DNA from: RQOF01 sp964461135
Lineage (GTDB): Bacteria > Calditrichota > Calditrichia > RBG-13-44-9
Length of the DNA stretch: 24,984 nt
NCBI GenBank assembly: GCA_964461135.1
Contig: CAYWTB010000069.1
Span: 1-24,984 of the forward strand
Reading direction: 5' to 3'
Shown here: one piece after another, positions 15,274 to 23,258 of the stretch
Layout: every line of letters starts with the position of its first letter
How positions within the stretch are numbered: the stretch's first letter is position 1
Notes under the pieces: model-generated
Told to the model about the DNA's origin: nothing
What the model saw: the letters and a program-made list of their open reading frames with translations, nothing else
The model's database searches: none
Made by a program: the position numbers and the translations under genes

Positions 15274-17553
15274 ATGGTGAATGTGCCGGAAAATGCGGCT
15301 CAAAAGTATCTGGATATCGCCGGCTGTATCATGCTGGTATTAAAGCCTGACGAAACGGTAGAAATGATCAACAAACCGGGCTGCGATATTCTGGGTTACA
15401 GCAGAGAGGATATTGTCGGATTGAACTGGTTTGATAATTTCCTGCCGGGACGGGAACGTGATAAGGTGCGCCGGGCATTCCGGAGGATATTAAAAGGAAA
15501 TGTGAATCCGGACGAGAATTATGAAAATCCGGTTTTAACCAGGGAAGGAGAACAACGGGTGATTGCCTGGAAAAATACTCTGATCATCGATGAGGATGGC
15601 AAGATCCACGGAACGCTCAGTTCCGGTCAGGATGTTACCGAGCGTATCGAAATGGAACGCGCCCTGCGGGAATCCGAAGAAAGGTACCGCCTGCTATTTG
15701 AGAATAATCCCCACCCAATGCTGGTCTATGACCTGGAAACCTTTAAAATTTTGGATGTGAATGAAGCAGCGCTGGATCAGTATGGTTACAGCCGCGAAGA
15801 ATTCCTGAAGCTGACCATCCTTGATATCCGTCCGCCGGAAGATGTGCCGGCGTTGATGGAAAATGTCGCCGCGGTAACCACCGGGCTGGATCAGGCCGGA
15901 GAGTGGTGGCATATTCGTAAAGACGGTAGTATAATTGATGTTGGAATTAGTTCTCATACTGTACTGTACGAGAACCGCCGGGCGGAAGTGATATTGGCTT
16001 ATGATATCACCCGCCGCAAGCGGGCGGAAAATGAATTGCGCGAATCTGAACATAAATACCGCAGCTTTTTTGAAGAGGACCTCACCGGGGATTATATTTC
16101 CAGCCCGGATGGCCGGTTGCTCTTCTGCAACCAGGCATTCCTTTCCATCTTTGGATTTAAATCTCTGGAACAGGCTCAAAGTATTCAGATCCAGTCACTT
16201 TACCAACATGCCAGCGACCGTCAGAAAATTCTGAATCTGTTGCAAAGAAGGAAAAAGCTGGAAAATTATGAGATGCAGCTGCAGAAAATTGATGGTACCC
16301 CGATTTTTGTGGTGGCTAATATTATCGGGATGTTTGATGGGAACGGTGAACTGGTTGAGATCAAGGGTTACCTGTATGACGTGACTCGCCATAAAAAAAC
16401 CGAGGAACAGTTCTGGCTGGCACAAAAAATGGAAGCCGTGGGACGGTTGGCCGGAGGTGTGGCTCATGATTTTAATAACTTGCTTTCGGTGATTAACGGC
16501 TACAGCGATCTCTCCCGGCATAAACTGCCCGAAAATCATCCCCTGCAGCGTAATCTTTATATGATCTACCAGGCGGGAAAAAAGGCGGAAGCCCTTACAC
16601 GTCAGCTGCTGGCTTTCAGCCGCAGACAGGTGATGCAACCCCGTATCATAAACCTGAACAGCCTGGTGGATGATCTGGAAAAAATGCTCAAACGCCTCAT
16701 TGGTGAGGATATTACACTGATTACCCGGAAGAATGGTGAACTGGGCGTGGTGAAGGCGGATCCTACGCAAATGGAACAGGTTCTCATGAACCTGGCGGTC
16801 AATTCCCGCGATGCCATGCCGGAAGGCGGGCAGCTGATCATTGAAACCAGCAATATTTTTTTCTCGGAAGACCAGGTTCATGAACGGGTCACCATGGCCG
16901 CCGGAGAGTATGTGCTGCTGGCAGTGAGCGATACCGGGATGGGAATGGATACCGCTATCCAGGCACAGATATTTGAACCGTTCTTTACCACCAAGGAAAA
17001 AGGGAAAGGCACCGGTCTGGGGCTGTCTACAGTATATGGTATCATCAAGCAGAGTGGTGGATTTATCTGGGTATACAGCGAGGCTGGCAAAGGTACTACC
17101 TTTAAGATTTACCTGCCGCGCAGCGAAGAACAGACTGAAGAGCGGGTACTGACCCGGCCCAAGCCGGAAACACTGCAGGGAAGCGAGACCATTCTGCTGG
17201 TAGAGGATGACGAGGCAGTATTATCTATCGGCGAGTTGATACTGGAGCGTTCCGGTTATACCGTTTTGACTGCTTCCAATGGCCGGGAGGCACTGGAGCA
17301 GGTGAAGACGCATAACCACAGTGTCGAACTGATAGTGACGGATGTGGTGATGCCGGGGATGAGCGGTAAGGAACTGGCAGACCGTATACAGGTGGTGGTA
17401 CCGCGCGTACCGGTGTTGTACCTCTCCGGTTACACCGACGATGCCATCGCCCAGCATGGCATCCTGGATCCCGGGGTAGAATTTCTGCCCAAACCGTTCG
17501 ACCGTGAAGAGTTGCTGTTGAAGGTGCGGGAAATACTGGATAAGGACAGGTAA
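15274..17553 (+). CDS. soluble PAS-PAS-PAS hybrid histidine kinase
   Basis: The 759-residue protein has no membrane segment. Three PAS domains lie at about 8-125, 135-255 and 262-380, each ending in a PAC-like 'DVTERIEMERAL', 'DITRRKRAENEL' or 'DVTRHKKTEEQF'. The HisKA phosphoacceptor is H398 (GGVAHDFNNLLSVINGYSDL). The ATPase domain has the N-box, DTGMGM and GKGTGLGLS motifs. A C-terminal receiver (638-757) has D690 (IVTDVVMPGMSG) and K740 (LPKPF). AGAGG just upstream of ATG 15274 supports the start. The receiver on the same chain suggests a relay; the regulator at 14590 is the nearest candidate partner. The sensed signal cannot be read and no cofactor residue is certain. Confidence 0.92.
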   Translation: MVNVPENAAQKYLDIAGCIMLVLKPDETVEMINKPGCDILGYSREDIVGLNWFDNFLPGRERDKVRRAFRRILKGNVNPDENYENPVLTREGEQRVIAWKNTLIIDEDGKIHGTLSSGQDVTERIEMERALRESEERYRLLFENNPHPMLVYDLETFKILDVNEAALDQYGYSREEFLKLTILDIRPPEDVPALMENVAAVTTGLDQAGEWWHIRKDGSIIDVGISSHTVLYENRRAEVILAYDITRRKRAENELRESEHKYRSFFEEDLTGDYISSPDGRLLFCNQAFLSIFGFKSLEQAQSIQIQSLYQHASDRQKILNLLQRRKKLENYEMQLQKIDGTPIFVVANIIGMFDGNGELVEIKGYLYDVTRHKKTEEQFWLAQKMEAVGRLAGGVAHDFNNLLSVINGYSDLSRHKLPENHPLQRNLYMIYQAGKKAEALTRQLLAFSRRQVMQPRIINLNSLVDDLEKMLKRLIGEDITLITRKNGELGVVKADPTQMEQVLMNLAVNSRDAMPEGGQLIIETSNIFFSEDQVHERVTMAAGEYVLLAVSDTGMGMDTAIQAQIFEPFFTTKEKGKGTGLGLSTVYGIIKQSGGFIWVYSEAGKGTTFKIYLPRSEEQTEERVLTRPKPETLQGSETILLVEDDEAVLSIGELILERSGYTVLTASNGREALEQVKTHNHSVELIVTDVVMPGMSGKELADRIQVVVPRVPVLYLSGYTDDAIAQHGILDPGVEFLPKPFDREELLLKVREILDKDR

Positions 17554-17602
17554 TAAGTTATAAGTTATAAGTTATAAGTTATAAGTTATAAGTGATAAGG
17601 GA
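17554..17602. repeat. heptamer tandem repeat TAAGTTA x5 plus two variants
   Basis: Five perfect TAAGTTA units (17554-17588) are followed by TAAGTGA and TAAGGGA. The array begins on the base after the hybrid-kinase stop codon. The unit carries TAA, so readthrough would stop again in any frame. Confidence 0.9.
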
Positions 17603-17638
17603 TACGGGAAAAGGAGTCGGAGGACGGGAGGAAAGAAC

Positions 17639-17673
17639 AAGATTAAGGATGAAGGATTAAGGAGGAAGGATTG
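17639..17673. repeat. degenerate heptamer array AGGATKA x5
   Basis: AAGATTA, AGGATGA, AGGATTA, AGGAGGA, AGGATTG are consecutive and in phase. This is the fourth period-7 array of the window. Confidence 0.75.
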
Positions 17674-17776
17674 TCACTATACGGCAGTCTAAAGGAGTTT
17701 GCATGCTATGAATATAGGCTGTGCTTCACAATCTCTGAGCTCTCTGCTTTTTATTGCAAAAAGATGAGAAACTGAA

Positions 17777-18202
17777 ATGACCATACCTGTAAGTGAAAAA
17801 ATCAAAGATCGGTCGGCCCGCCGTCGAAGTGTGGAGCTGCTGCGTTCCGGGGAAGGACAGTATTGCATTTATTACCAGGATGTGACCATTTCCTATGGAC
17901 GTTTGCGCAGTTATCGCCTGAATGACAGCGGCGTTAAGATTGTGCTGGAAATTCTGTCCTGCGAGGGTCTGTCCGAGATGCAGGAGGAGGTATGGTTTTC
18001 CGCCGGCTGGGAGGACCTGACGGTTTCCGGTGGGCACATCCATTTTACGCAGAGCGGCTGGCATCTGTTTTTTGATCCGGTACTGGTGCAGCGGGTGGTA
18101 CAGGTAGCCCATCAACAGGCCGCGGCTTCCCAGCAGGAGAGGTTTCTGCGGCTGCGCGATATGCTGCAGGGCACCATGTTGCGAACCGGTATGGGGAGTT
18201 AA
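17777..18202 (+). CDS. hypothetical 141-aa protein
   Basis: I do not recognise the family. The protein is soluble with mixed alpha/beta composition. It has a basic N-terminal stretch (DRSARRRSVELL), a strand-rich centre (QYCIYYQDVTISYGRLRSYRL, then VKIVLEILSCEGL) and a Gln/Arg-rich C-terminal helix (about 105-135). The ribosome site is poor. A 160-codon frame on the opposite strand (17726-18208) covers it but is His/Gln-rich and out of character, so the + strand is preferred. It follows the hybrid kinase after 223 bp of repeat-bearing DNA and may or may not be co-transcribed. Confidence 0.6.
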   Translation: MTIPVSEKIKDRSARRRSVELLRSGEGQYCIYYQDVTISYGRLRSYRLNDSGVKIVLEILSCEGLSEMQEEVWFSAGWEDLTVSGGHIHFTQSGWHLFFDPVLVQRVVQVAHQQAAASQQERFLRLRDMLQGTMLRTGMGS

Positions 18203-18563
18203 AAGCATTTATAACAAAAGCGTCCACGAATTTCATGAATTTTATTATTACTCTGTGAACCGTACCGGAACCAGAAATCTGTATTAATGTTTCCAGGTTC
18301 AAGGAAACAGGTATTGGACAAGAGTTCGGGCAGCAATCTGACGTGAATCTCGCTGTTGTAGCTACACTTCTGCGGCAAACAAATAGTTGACTATCTTTGC
18401 ACCGGAAGCAAGGGCCGGGGTTATGTGGGTTGGGTTTGTGTCCCTTCGAAGTTAGTTCTAACTTGGTATTGACGTGCCGTTAGCGGTATCTTACTGACTG
18501 CAACGCTCCGGAGCAAAGCAGCAGGAGATTCCCTGCCGCCACCACAATCCAATGTTCTGCCGG

Positions 18564-18735
18564 AATCATCTAAGTACATCCGCCGAATAAATTATTGACA
18601 CACCCCATTTGAAATTGTAGATTAACCGGCAATTACCTGTTTGCCGATATTACGCTTAAAAACAGACATTCATTATACTTAAATATACTGGAGTGGACCC
18701 GGAGGTAATTGCTGATTCTACTGTCCGGATTTAGA
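18564..18735 (+). repeat. promoter-leader repeat, copy A
   Basis: This copy aligns over its whole length with copy B (20401-20567) and more loosely with copy C (22208-22393). Shared blocks are CCGAATAAATTATTGACA, TTTGAAATTG, a TTAAAAACAGACA-type block, TTATACTTAAATATAC, GGAGTGGACCCGGAG and TCTACTGTCCGGATTT. Confidence 0.85.
18595..18623 (+). promoter_or_regulatory. sigma70-type promoter in repeat copy A
   Basis: TTGACA (18595-18600), 17-bp spacer, TAGATT (18618-18623). It is conserved in the other two copies. It would make a leader of about 200 nt for the gene at 18835. Confidence 0.65.
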
Positions 18736-18834
18736 TATTATTGTGGCTTTACTTGCAGATGCTTATGTCTGGCATCTTTTGGTAGCTTACAATGATGTGC
18801 AATTACCGGTCACTATACCAGGCCAAATAACAAA

Positions 18835-19389
18835 ATGTTAACTTTAAAATTTTTAATATTCATAATTTCAACCGCGATAATTACATTTATCTCACGTAAA
18901 TCCCTGATAAACATCCGTTCCCATGGCTTTTTTCGCTTCTTTGCTTTCGAGTTTATTATTATTCTCTTTTTAATGAATGTTGAATTTTGGTTTATTTCGC
19001 CATTTTCTTTTTATCAGATAATTTCCTGGTTGCTTTTAATAAGCTCTGCCTTCTTTGTGGTTGAAGGTTTTCGATTGCTGAGCTCCAAGGGGAAACTTGA
19101 TGAAATGAGACCGGAAGAACATTTATATAAATTAGAGAAAACGACAAAATTAGTTACGGAAGGTATTTATCGCTATATTCGGCATCCTCTCTATGGTTCC
19201 CTGCTGTTTTTGGCCTGGGGAATTTTCTTCAAATCTGTTTCAATCGGCGGATTTTTTTTGGTAATTGGGACAAGCTTGTTTCTAACTTTAACGGCGAAGA
19301 TCGAAGAAAAAAAGAATTGTGATTATTTTGGGGAAGAATATAAATCTTATATGCAGCGAACAAAAATGTTCATACCCTATGTCTGGTAA
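18835..19389 (+). CDS. ICMT/PEMT-type integral membrane methyltransferase
   Basis: The 184-residue protein has about four membrane segments (2-20, 33-54, 58-78, 119-153). It carries the isoprenylcysteine-carboxyl-methyltransferase-like signature: GIYRYIRHPLYGS (110-122), then EEK (157-159) and FGEEYKSYMQRTKMFIPYVW at the C-terminus. These motifs bind SAM in the ICMT/PEMT family; bacterial members methylate unknown small lipophilic substrates. No good ribosome site precedes the ATG, and the gene is AT-rich compared with blocks upstream. Confidence 0.82.
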   Translation: MLTLKFLIFIISTAIITFISRKSLINIRSHGFFRFFAFEFIIILFLMNVEFWFISPFSFYQIISWLLLISSAFFVVEGFRLLSSKGKLDEMRPEEHLYKLEKTTKLVTEGIYRYIRHPLYGSLLFLAWGIFFKSVSIGGFFLVIGTSLFLTLTAKIEEKKNCDYFGEEYKSYMQRTKMFIPYVW

Positions 19390-19562
19390 ACTGAAAGACC
19401 CGGCTAACAACATGGAAGCTGTCTAAATTGATTGCCCCGCAAAACAAGCGTGTTCAGGTTTGATCACACTAAATTAAAACGATGGGGAGTTAATGGAAAA
19501 TTGACATTCTTTACCGCATTGTATGCTTCCTGTAATTTCCCCGTCAGAGCGTAAGGAGTATA

Positions 19563-20192
19563 ATGATGAAAGATCAATATAAAAATATTGCCAAATGGTA
19601 TGATAAAATATTTGAACCGTTAAATAGTGGCCTGCGAAAAATAGGGATGAGTATGTATCCGGTAAGAGCAGGTATGAATGTGCTTGATATTGGGTGCGGG
19701 ACGGGGGCACATCTTGAGTTGTATCAAAATGAAAAATGCAATGTTTTCGGAATTGATTTATCCGCGGCAATGCTTAATGTAGCTGCAAAAAGACTCGGCA
19801 GAAATGCTCATCTCAAATTATGTGATGCTGCAAAAACACCTTATTCAAATAATAAGTTTGATCTCATCATAAGCTCAACTGTCCTGCATGAAATGTCTCA
19901 ACCGGTCAGAGTCGATGTTTTAAATGAGGCCAGACGTATTTTGAAAAGAGACGGACGGCTTTTATTAATTGATTTTCATACCGGGCCAATAAAACAATTA
20001 AAAGGTATTTACTCAAAAATAATAATTACAGTTTCAGAAATCGCTGCCGGACGTGAGCACTATAAAAATTATCGGCATTTCATAAAAAACAACGGCCTGC
20101 CAGGTTTGATTAAATCTCATGACTTTGAGGTAGAAGATAAAAAAATAGTTAGTGGTGGCAATATTGGAATTTTCTTATTAAAGCCGATATAA
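19563..20192 (+). CDS. UbiE/COQ5-like class I methyltransferase
   Basis: The 209-residue protein has motif I VLDIGCGTGAHLELY (40-54), the acidic GIDLS (strand 2), 'LCDAAKTPYSNNKFDLIISSTVLHEM' and 'EARRILKRDGRLLLIDFH'. This series is typical of methyltransferase type 11/UbiE. The YDKIFEPLNSGLRK N-terminal segment is like ubiquinone/menaquinone methyltransferases, but this is not the core UbiE and the substrate is open. AAGGAG lies 5 bases before ATG 19563, or 8 before a second ATG at 19566. It follows the ICMT-like gene by 173 bp on the same strand; both are SAM enzymes. Confidence 0.85.
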   Translation: MMKDQYKNIAKWYDKIFEPLNSGLRKIGMSMYPVRAGMNVLDIGCGTGAHLELYQNEKCNVFGIDLSAAMLNVAAKRLGRNAHLKLCDAAKTPYSNNKFDLIISSTVLHEMSQPVRVDVLNEARRILKRDGRLLLIDFHTGPIKQLKGIYSKIIITVSEIAAGREHYKNYRHFIKNNGLPGLIKSHDFEVEDKKIVSGGNIGIFLLKPI

Positions 20193-20400
20193 TTTCCCAT
20201 CACGCTAACTATTGAAGATGTGAAAACGAGGTGTGCAATGTTTAATACAACCCTTAATCCAAAGCATCATAACCGATTTCCGAGGCTGATAACAGGACTC
20301 ATCTTATCTCTGCTGATTGCAGAACAGTCATTAGCATTGGGTCGGCCCAACAGCCGGGCGCCTGTTCCTTTTCCAGCACCTCTGTCAATAATTCCGTCAA

Positions 20401-20567
20401 AATCATCCACCCATCTACCGAATAAATTATTGACATACCTCGTTTGAAATTGTACATTAACCAGCAACAACCTGTTTTCTGAAATTAGTATTAAAAACAG
20501 ACACCCATTATACTTAAATATACAGGAGTGGACCCGGAGATGATTCTACTGTCCGGATTTGTATATT
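20401..20567 (+). repeat. promoter-leader repeat, copy B
   Basis: This is a close match to copy A with scattered substitutions. The shared GGAGTGGACCCGGAG block ends in ...GAGATGATTCTACTGTCC here. The 9-bp complementary arms of copy A are not kept. Confidence 0.85.
20430..20458 (+). promoter_or_regulatory. sigma70-type promoter in repeat copy B
   Basis: TTGACA (20430-20435), 17-bp spacer, TACATT (20453-20458). It points to the hydrolase gene with a leader of about 175 nt. Confidence 0.65.
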
Positions 20568-20641
20568 TTTTCTTATCCATTGGGGTAACCAATGCAAAGC
20601 ATACATTTAATCCATCAATAAAAATTGAAAGGGGTTATATC

Positions 20642-21508
20642 ATGCGAAAGTTTCTGGTTTTAAGTATATGCGTTGTTTCCATCATCCTGTTCGGATCCGG
20701 TTGCACGACCGAACCCGATAATACTGCAATTTCATCCGATGGCGTGAAGATCAGCTTCAATAAACAGGGAAATGGTGAAACAAATATCGTTTTTGTTCAT
20801 GGCTGGTCCAATAATAAAAGTATCTGGGACGAACAAATGTCCCACTTTTCGGAAAAATACCGGGTAATCGCTGTCGACCTGGCCGGTTTCGGAGAATCCG
20901 GTAATAACCGTGAGAACTGGACCATAGAAAATTTTAGCAATGATGTAGTTGCCGTTATCAACAAACTTAAGCTTAAACAGGTGATTCTGGTGGGATTCTC
21001 AATGGGGGGACCGGTGGTTATTGAAACGGCAAACCGGATACCCGACCGTACGATCGGTGTGGTTGTAGTGGACTTCCTGCAGAATGTCGAGATGAAGTTT
21101 CCTCCGCCAGTGGTGAGTTACATCGACAGCGTTTTCGTGGATCTGGTAACAAATCCGACCAATGAGAAACTGGTCGCTGGTGGTTTCTATAAAAAGAATC
21201 AGGAGACATCCTATAAACGTATTCTGGCTATGTTGGCGGGTACTTCCAGAATTGGCTGGAGAGCATCCCTGAGTAATACGCTTCGCTGGCAAAATGAGGA
21301 TTGTGCTGAAGCCCTGAACAAGATCCGGGTTCCTGTCATGGCCATTAATTCGGAGAATGAACCGACCAATGTGGAAGCTTTCCAAAAGTACGTCCCATCA
21401 TTTCAGGCTGCGATCATCCCGGGCACCGGACATGTTATTATGTGGGACGCCCCGAAAGCGTTCAACGGACTGCTTGAAGCGGACATCGGGGCGTTTATCA
21501 GTCAATAA
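20642..21508 (+). CDS. alpha/beta-hydrolase-fold lipoprotein
   Basis: The 288-residue protein starts with a lipoprotein signal (MRKFLVLSICVVSIILF) and lipobox GSGC, lipidated Cys at 21. The hydrolase fold follows: FVHGWSNNKSIW (oxyanion region), DLAGFGESG, the nucleophile elbow GFSMGG (S120) and the late His in PGTGHVIMWDAP (H264). The usual Asp of the triad is not obvious; the expected site reads INSENEPTN, where E238 or E240 may serve. The ATG at 20642 is chosen for the signal peptide and AGGGG 8 bases upstream. The longer in-frame GTG start at 20528 falls inside the repeat and would bury the signal. Substrate unknown; the family includes esterases and haloperoxidase-like enzymes. Confidence 0.87.
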   Translation: MRKFLVLSICVVSIILFGSGCTTEPDNTAISSDGVKISFNKQGNGETNIVFVHGWSNNKSIWDEQMSHFSEKYRVIAVDLAGFGESGNNRENWTIENFSNDVVAVINKLKLKQVILVGFSMGGPVVIETANRIPDRTIGVVVVDFLQNVEMKFPPPVVSYIDSVFVDLVTNPTNEKLVAGGFYKKNQETSYKRILAMLAGTSRIGWRASLSNTLRWQNEDCAEALNKIRVPVMAINSENEPTNVEAFQKYVPSFQAAIIPGTGHVIMWDAPKAFNGLLEADIGAFISQ

Positions 21509-21684
21509 AAATCGGAATAGTATTTTCTGAGCGATAACTCCCGTCAAAAAATAAACGGTAAAGATACAGAATATTATTCAACCAGGGATGCCGCTATTAT
21601 TTGTGATGCTAATATTGGTGGATGGATATTTTTTTATTCCCCTTCGGGGTAGCTACTATATAAGTTAGCCCTTAAAAAAATAGC

Positions 21685-22173
21685 ATGAAAGCATCAATAA
21701 TTTCAAACCCATATAGATTTATTTTATTGGCTCCGCTGTTATTCATTTGTCATGTAGCGGAGGAAGCACCGGGTTTGGTCGATTGGATGAATATCCTGAT
21801 AGATAGAGATATTACCCAATCGCTTTTCCTGTCGGTTAATCTAACCGGATTAATCATCACCAGCGGGTTGAGTGTGCTCACCGCCGGCACAAAGGAAAGA
21901 ACCATTACCCTGATCACCCTCGGCTGGCTGGGCTTTATGATGTTTGCCAATGCACTGTTCCATATTCTTGCCACTTTGGTTTATCGGCAATATGCCCCGG
22001 GAACGATAACTTCGGTTATTCTGTATCTCCCTTTCGTTTTCTGGTTCACCCGGCTGCTTATCAGCAAAACCGGAATGAAGCCAAAAACCATTATCACTGC
22101 CATACTCATCGGTTCCATACCCATGGCAATACACGGCTATTTGATTATATTTGAAGGAAACCGGTTGTTCTAA
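21685..22173 (+). CDS. HXXEE-domain membrane protein
   Basis: The 162-residue protein has four to five membrane segments. The hallmark CHVAEE (H23, E26, E27) lies in the first segment, and the paired N89...H93 lies in MFANALFHI, followed by the YAPGTITSVILYLP segment typical of PF13787. The conserved His/Glu/Asn residues suggest a metal or catalytic site in the membrane, but no function is established. It begins 176 bp after the hydrolase gene. A small C-rich hairpin (CCCC-TTC-GGGG, 21639-21649) lies in that gap. Confidence 0.8.
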   Translation: MKASIISNPYRFILLAPLLFICHVAEEAPGLVDWMNILIDRDITQSLFLSVNLTGLIITSGLSVLTAGTKERTITLITLGWLGFMMFANALFHILATLVYRQYAPGTITSVILYLPFVFWFTRLLISKTGMKPKTIITAILIGSIPMAIHGYLIIFEGNRLF

Positions 22174-22207
22174 CCATAAACAGTCTGAATTTATCCTCCC
22201 GATGTCT

Positions 22208-22393
22208 CCGAATGAATTATTGACAAAAATATTTTGAAATTGTAGATTAATGGAGAAACCGGTGACAGACCGGGGGGAGTTTTATGCAGTACGGTTCAAA
22301 ACCTTTTTTTTTGCGGATATTGCCCTTAAAAATAAATTATAAATATAAAACATATTCCGACGCAAACTAGAGTGATTTGTAATTCTGATGCTT
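22208..22393 (+). repeat. promoter-leader repeat, copy C (diverged)
   Basis: CCGAATGAATTATTGACA, TTTGAAATTGTAGATTAA and later blocks (GCGGATATTGCCCTTAAAAATA; AGAGTGATTTGTAATTCTGATGCTT) align with copy A. An insertion after the -10 and many substitutions separate it from A and B. Confidence 0.7.
22220..22248 (+). promoter_or_regulatory. sigma70-type promoter in repeat copy C
   Basis: TTGACA (22220-22225), 17-bp spacer, TAGATT (22243-22248). The promoter boxes and the TTTGAAATTG block before the -10 are better kept than the leader. It faces the DUF3800 gene. Confidence 0.65.
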
Positions 22394-22463
22394 GGATAAA
22401 GGCATTTTTTACCTGCCCTTCGAGATATATAATGAATGTTTTAAGTGAAAACAAAAATAGACC

Positions 22464-23234
22464 ATGAAATATCGACTATATATAGATGAAGTAGGTAATC
22501 CAGATTTGAAAAGTTCTGAAAATCCAAATCATAGATTTCTAAGTATCACTGGAGTGATATTTGAGCTTGATTATATTAAGAAGCTGGTTTTTCTCGAGTT
22601 GGAATCTTTGAAGCAAAATTTTTTTGAATCACATCCTGATGAGCCTATTATTTTACATCTAAAAGAAATTGTCAATGCTAAACACCCTTTTGAAGCTCTA
22701 AGAGATGATAAAATTAGAAAAAAATTTGATGAAACACTCTTATCACTTTTTGAAAATTTTGAATATACGGTAATTACAGTCTGTTTGGATAAAAAAATCC
22801 ATAAAGAAACATATACAACCTGGAGGTATGATCCTTATCATTATTGTCTTGCGATTATTCTAGAAAGACATCTTTTCTTCCTTGAAGGGAAAAAAGAGGT
22901 TGGTGATATTATGGCAGAATCTCGAGGAGGCAAGGAAGATAGAAGACTAAAGGAATCATATACTAGACTGTGGGAAAAAGGGACTGATTTCTTGAGTCCC
23001 GAAAGATTCCAGAAATCATTTACAAGTAGACAATTAAAAGTAAAACCCAAGTTTAATAACATTTCTGGACTTCAAATTGCTGATCTGCTTGCCCATCCGA
23101 GCAGAAATGAAATTCTTAATGAGCATAATTTTCTTGAAAGGCCTATGGCACCATTTGCGTCAAAAATTATAAACATTCTATCTAAGAAGTATTATCAAGA
23201 GGAAGGAAAAATATTTGGAAAAAAGTTTTTATAA
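22464..23234 (+). CDS. DUF3800 family protein
   Basis: The 256-residue protein carries the DUF3800 pattern: an N-terminal YIDEVGN (D8, E9; usually YxDESG), a central 'GDIMAESRGGKEDRRLKESY' with E152, and the C-terminal LQIADLLAHP (D207). The arrangement of acidic residues resembles an RNase-H-like nuclease fold, but I know of no proven activity for this member. It is notably AT-rich and A-rich in codon use compared with the signalling block, consistent with transfer. DUF3800 genes often occur with mobile elements and defence genes; here no partner gene is adjacent. Confidence 0.85.
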   Translation: MKYRLYIDEVGNPDLKSSENPNHRFLSITGVIFELDYIKKLVFLELESLKQNFFESHPDEPIILHLKEIVNAKHPFEALRDDKIRKKFDETLLSLFENFEYTVITVCLDKKIHKETYTTWRYDPYHYCLAIILERHLFFLEGKKEVGDIMAESRGGKEDRRLKESYTRLWEKGTDFLSPERFQKSFTSRQLKVKPKFNNISGLQIADLLAHPSRNEILNEHNFLERPMAPFASKIINILSKKYYQEEGKIFGKKFL

Positions 23235-23242
23235 AATAAAAA

Positions 23243-23258
23243 GGGCCTTTTCAGGCCC
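23243..23258 (-). terminator. hairpin with T-run on the minus strand
   Basis: GGGCCT-TTTC-AGGCCC on the + strand. Read on the minus strand it is a 6-bp GC stem with a GAAA loop followed by TTTTTATTTTAT, i.e. an intrinsic terminator for leftward transcripts. No T-run follows on the + strand, so it would work poorly for the DUF3800 gene. Confidence 0.5.

Larger units (their letters stand above)
18203..18834. other. long spacer opening the accessory region
   Basis: No gene is supported in these 632 bp. The start carries the dispersed motif GTCCACGAATTTCA. From 18564 on it contains repeat copy A with a promoter (18595-18623) and a leader of about 200 bases. The leader holds GCAATTACC (about 18629-18637) and its complement GGTAATTGC (about 18704-18712), so a long hairpin is possible. 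GCAATTACC occurs again near 18797. Confidence 0.55.
20193..20641. other. spacer with a signal-peptide-like remnant and repeat copy B
   Basis: The first part contains a short frame from about 20238 whose residues include a Sec-like hydrophobic stretch (LITGLILSLLIAEQSLALG). It then runs into repeat copy B and stops, so it looks like a gene remnant truncated by the repeat rather than an intact gene. The promoter of copy B follows. Confidence 0.45.

Noticed and set aside
17726..18208. 160-codon minus-strand frame opposite the 141-aa gene
   Set aside because: His/Gln-rich, low-complexity composition typical of a shadow frame; the + frame has normal composition.
20220..20447. 75-codon + strand frame with a signal-peptide-like stretch
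   Set aside because: Its 3' half is the promoter repeat copy B, so it is at best a truncated remnant.
22464..23234. Defence island around the DUF3800 gene
   Set aside because: Only one possible defence-associated family is present and no nuclease/helicase/methylase partner is adjacent.
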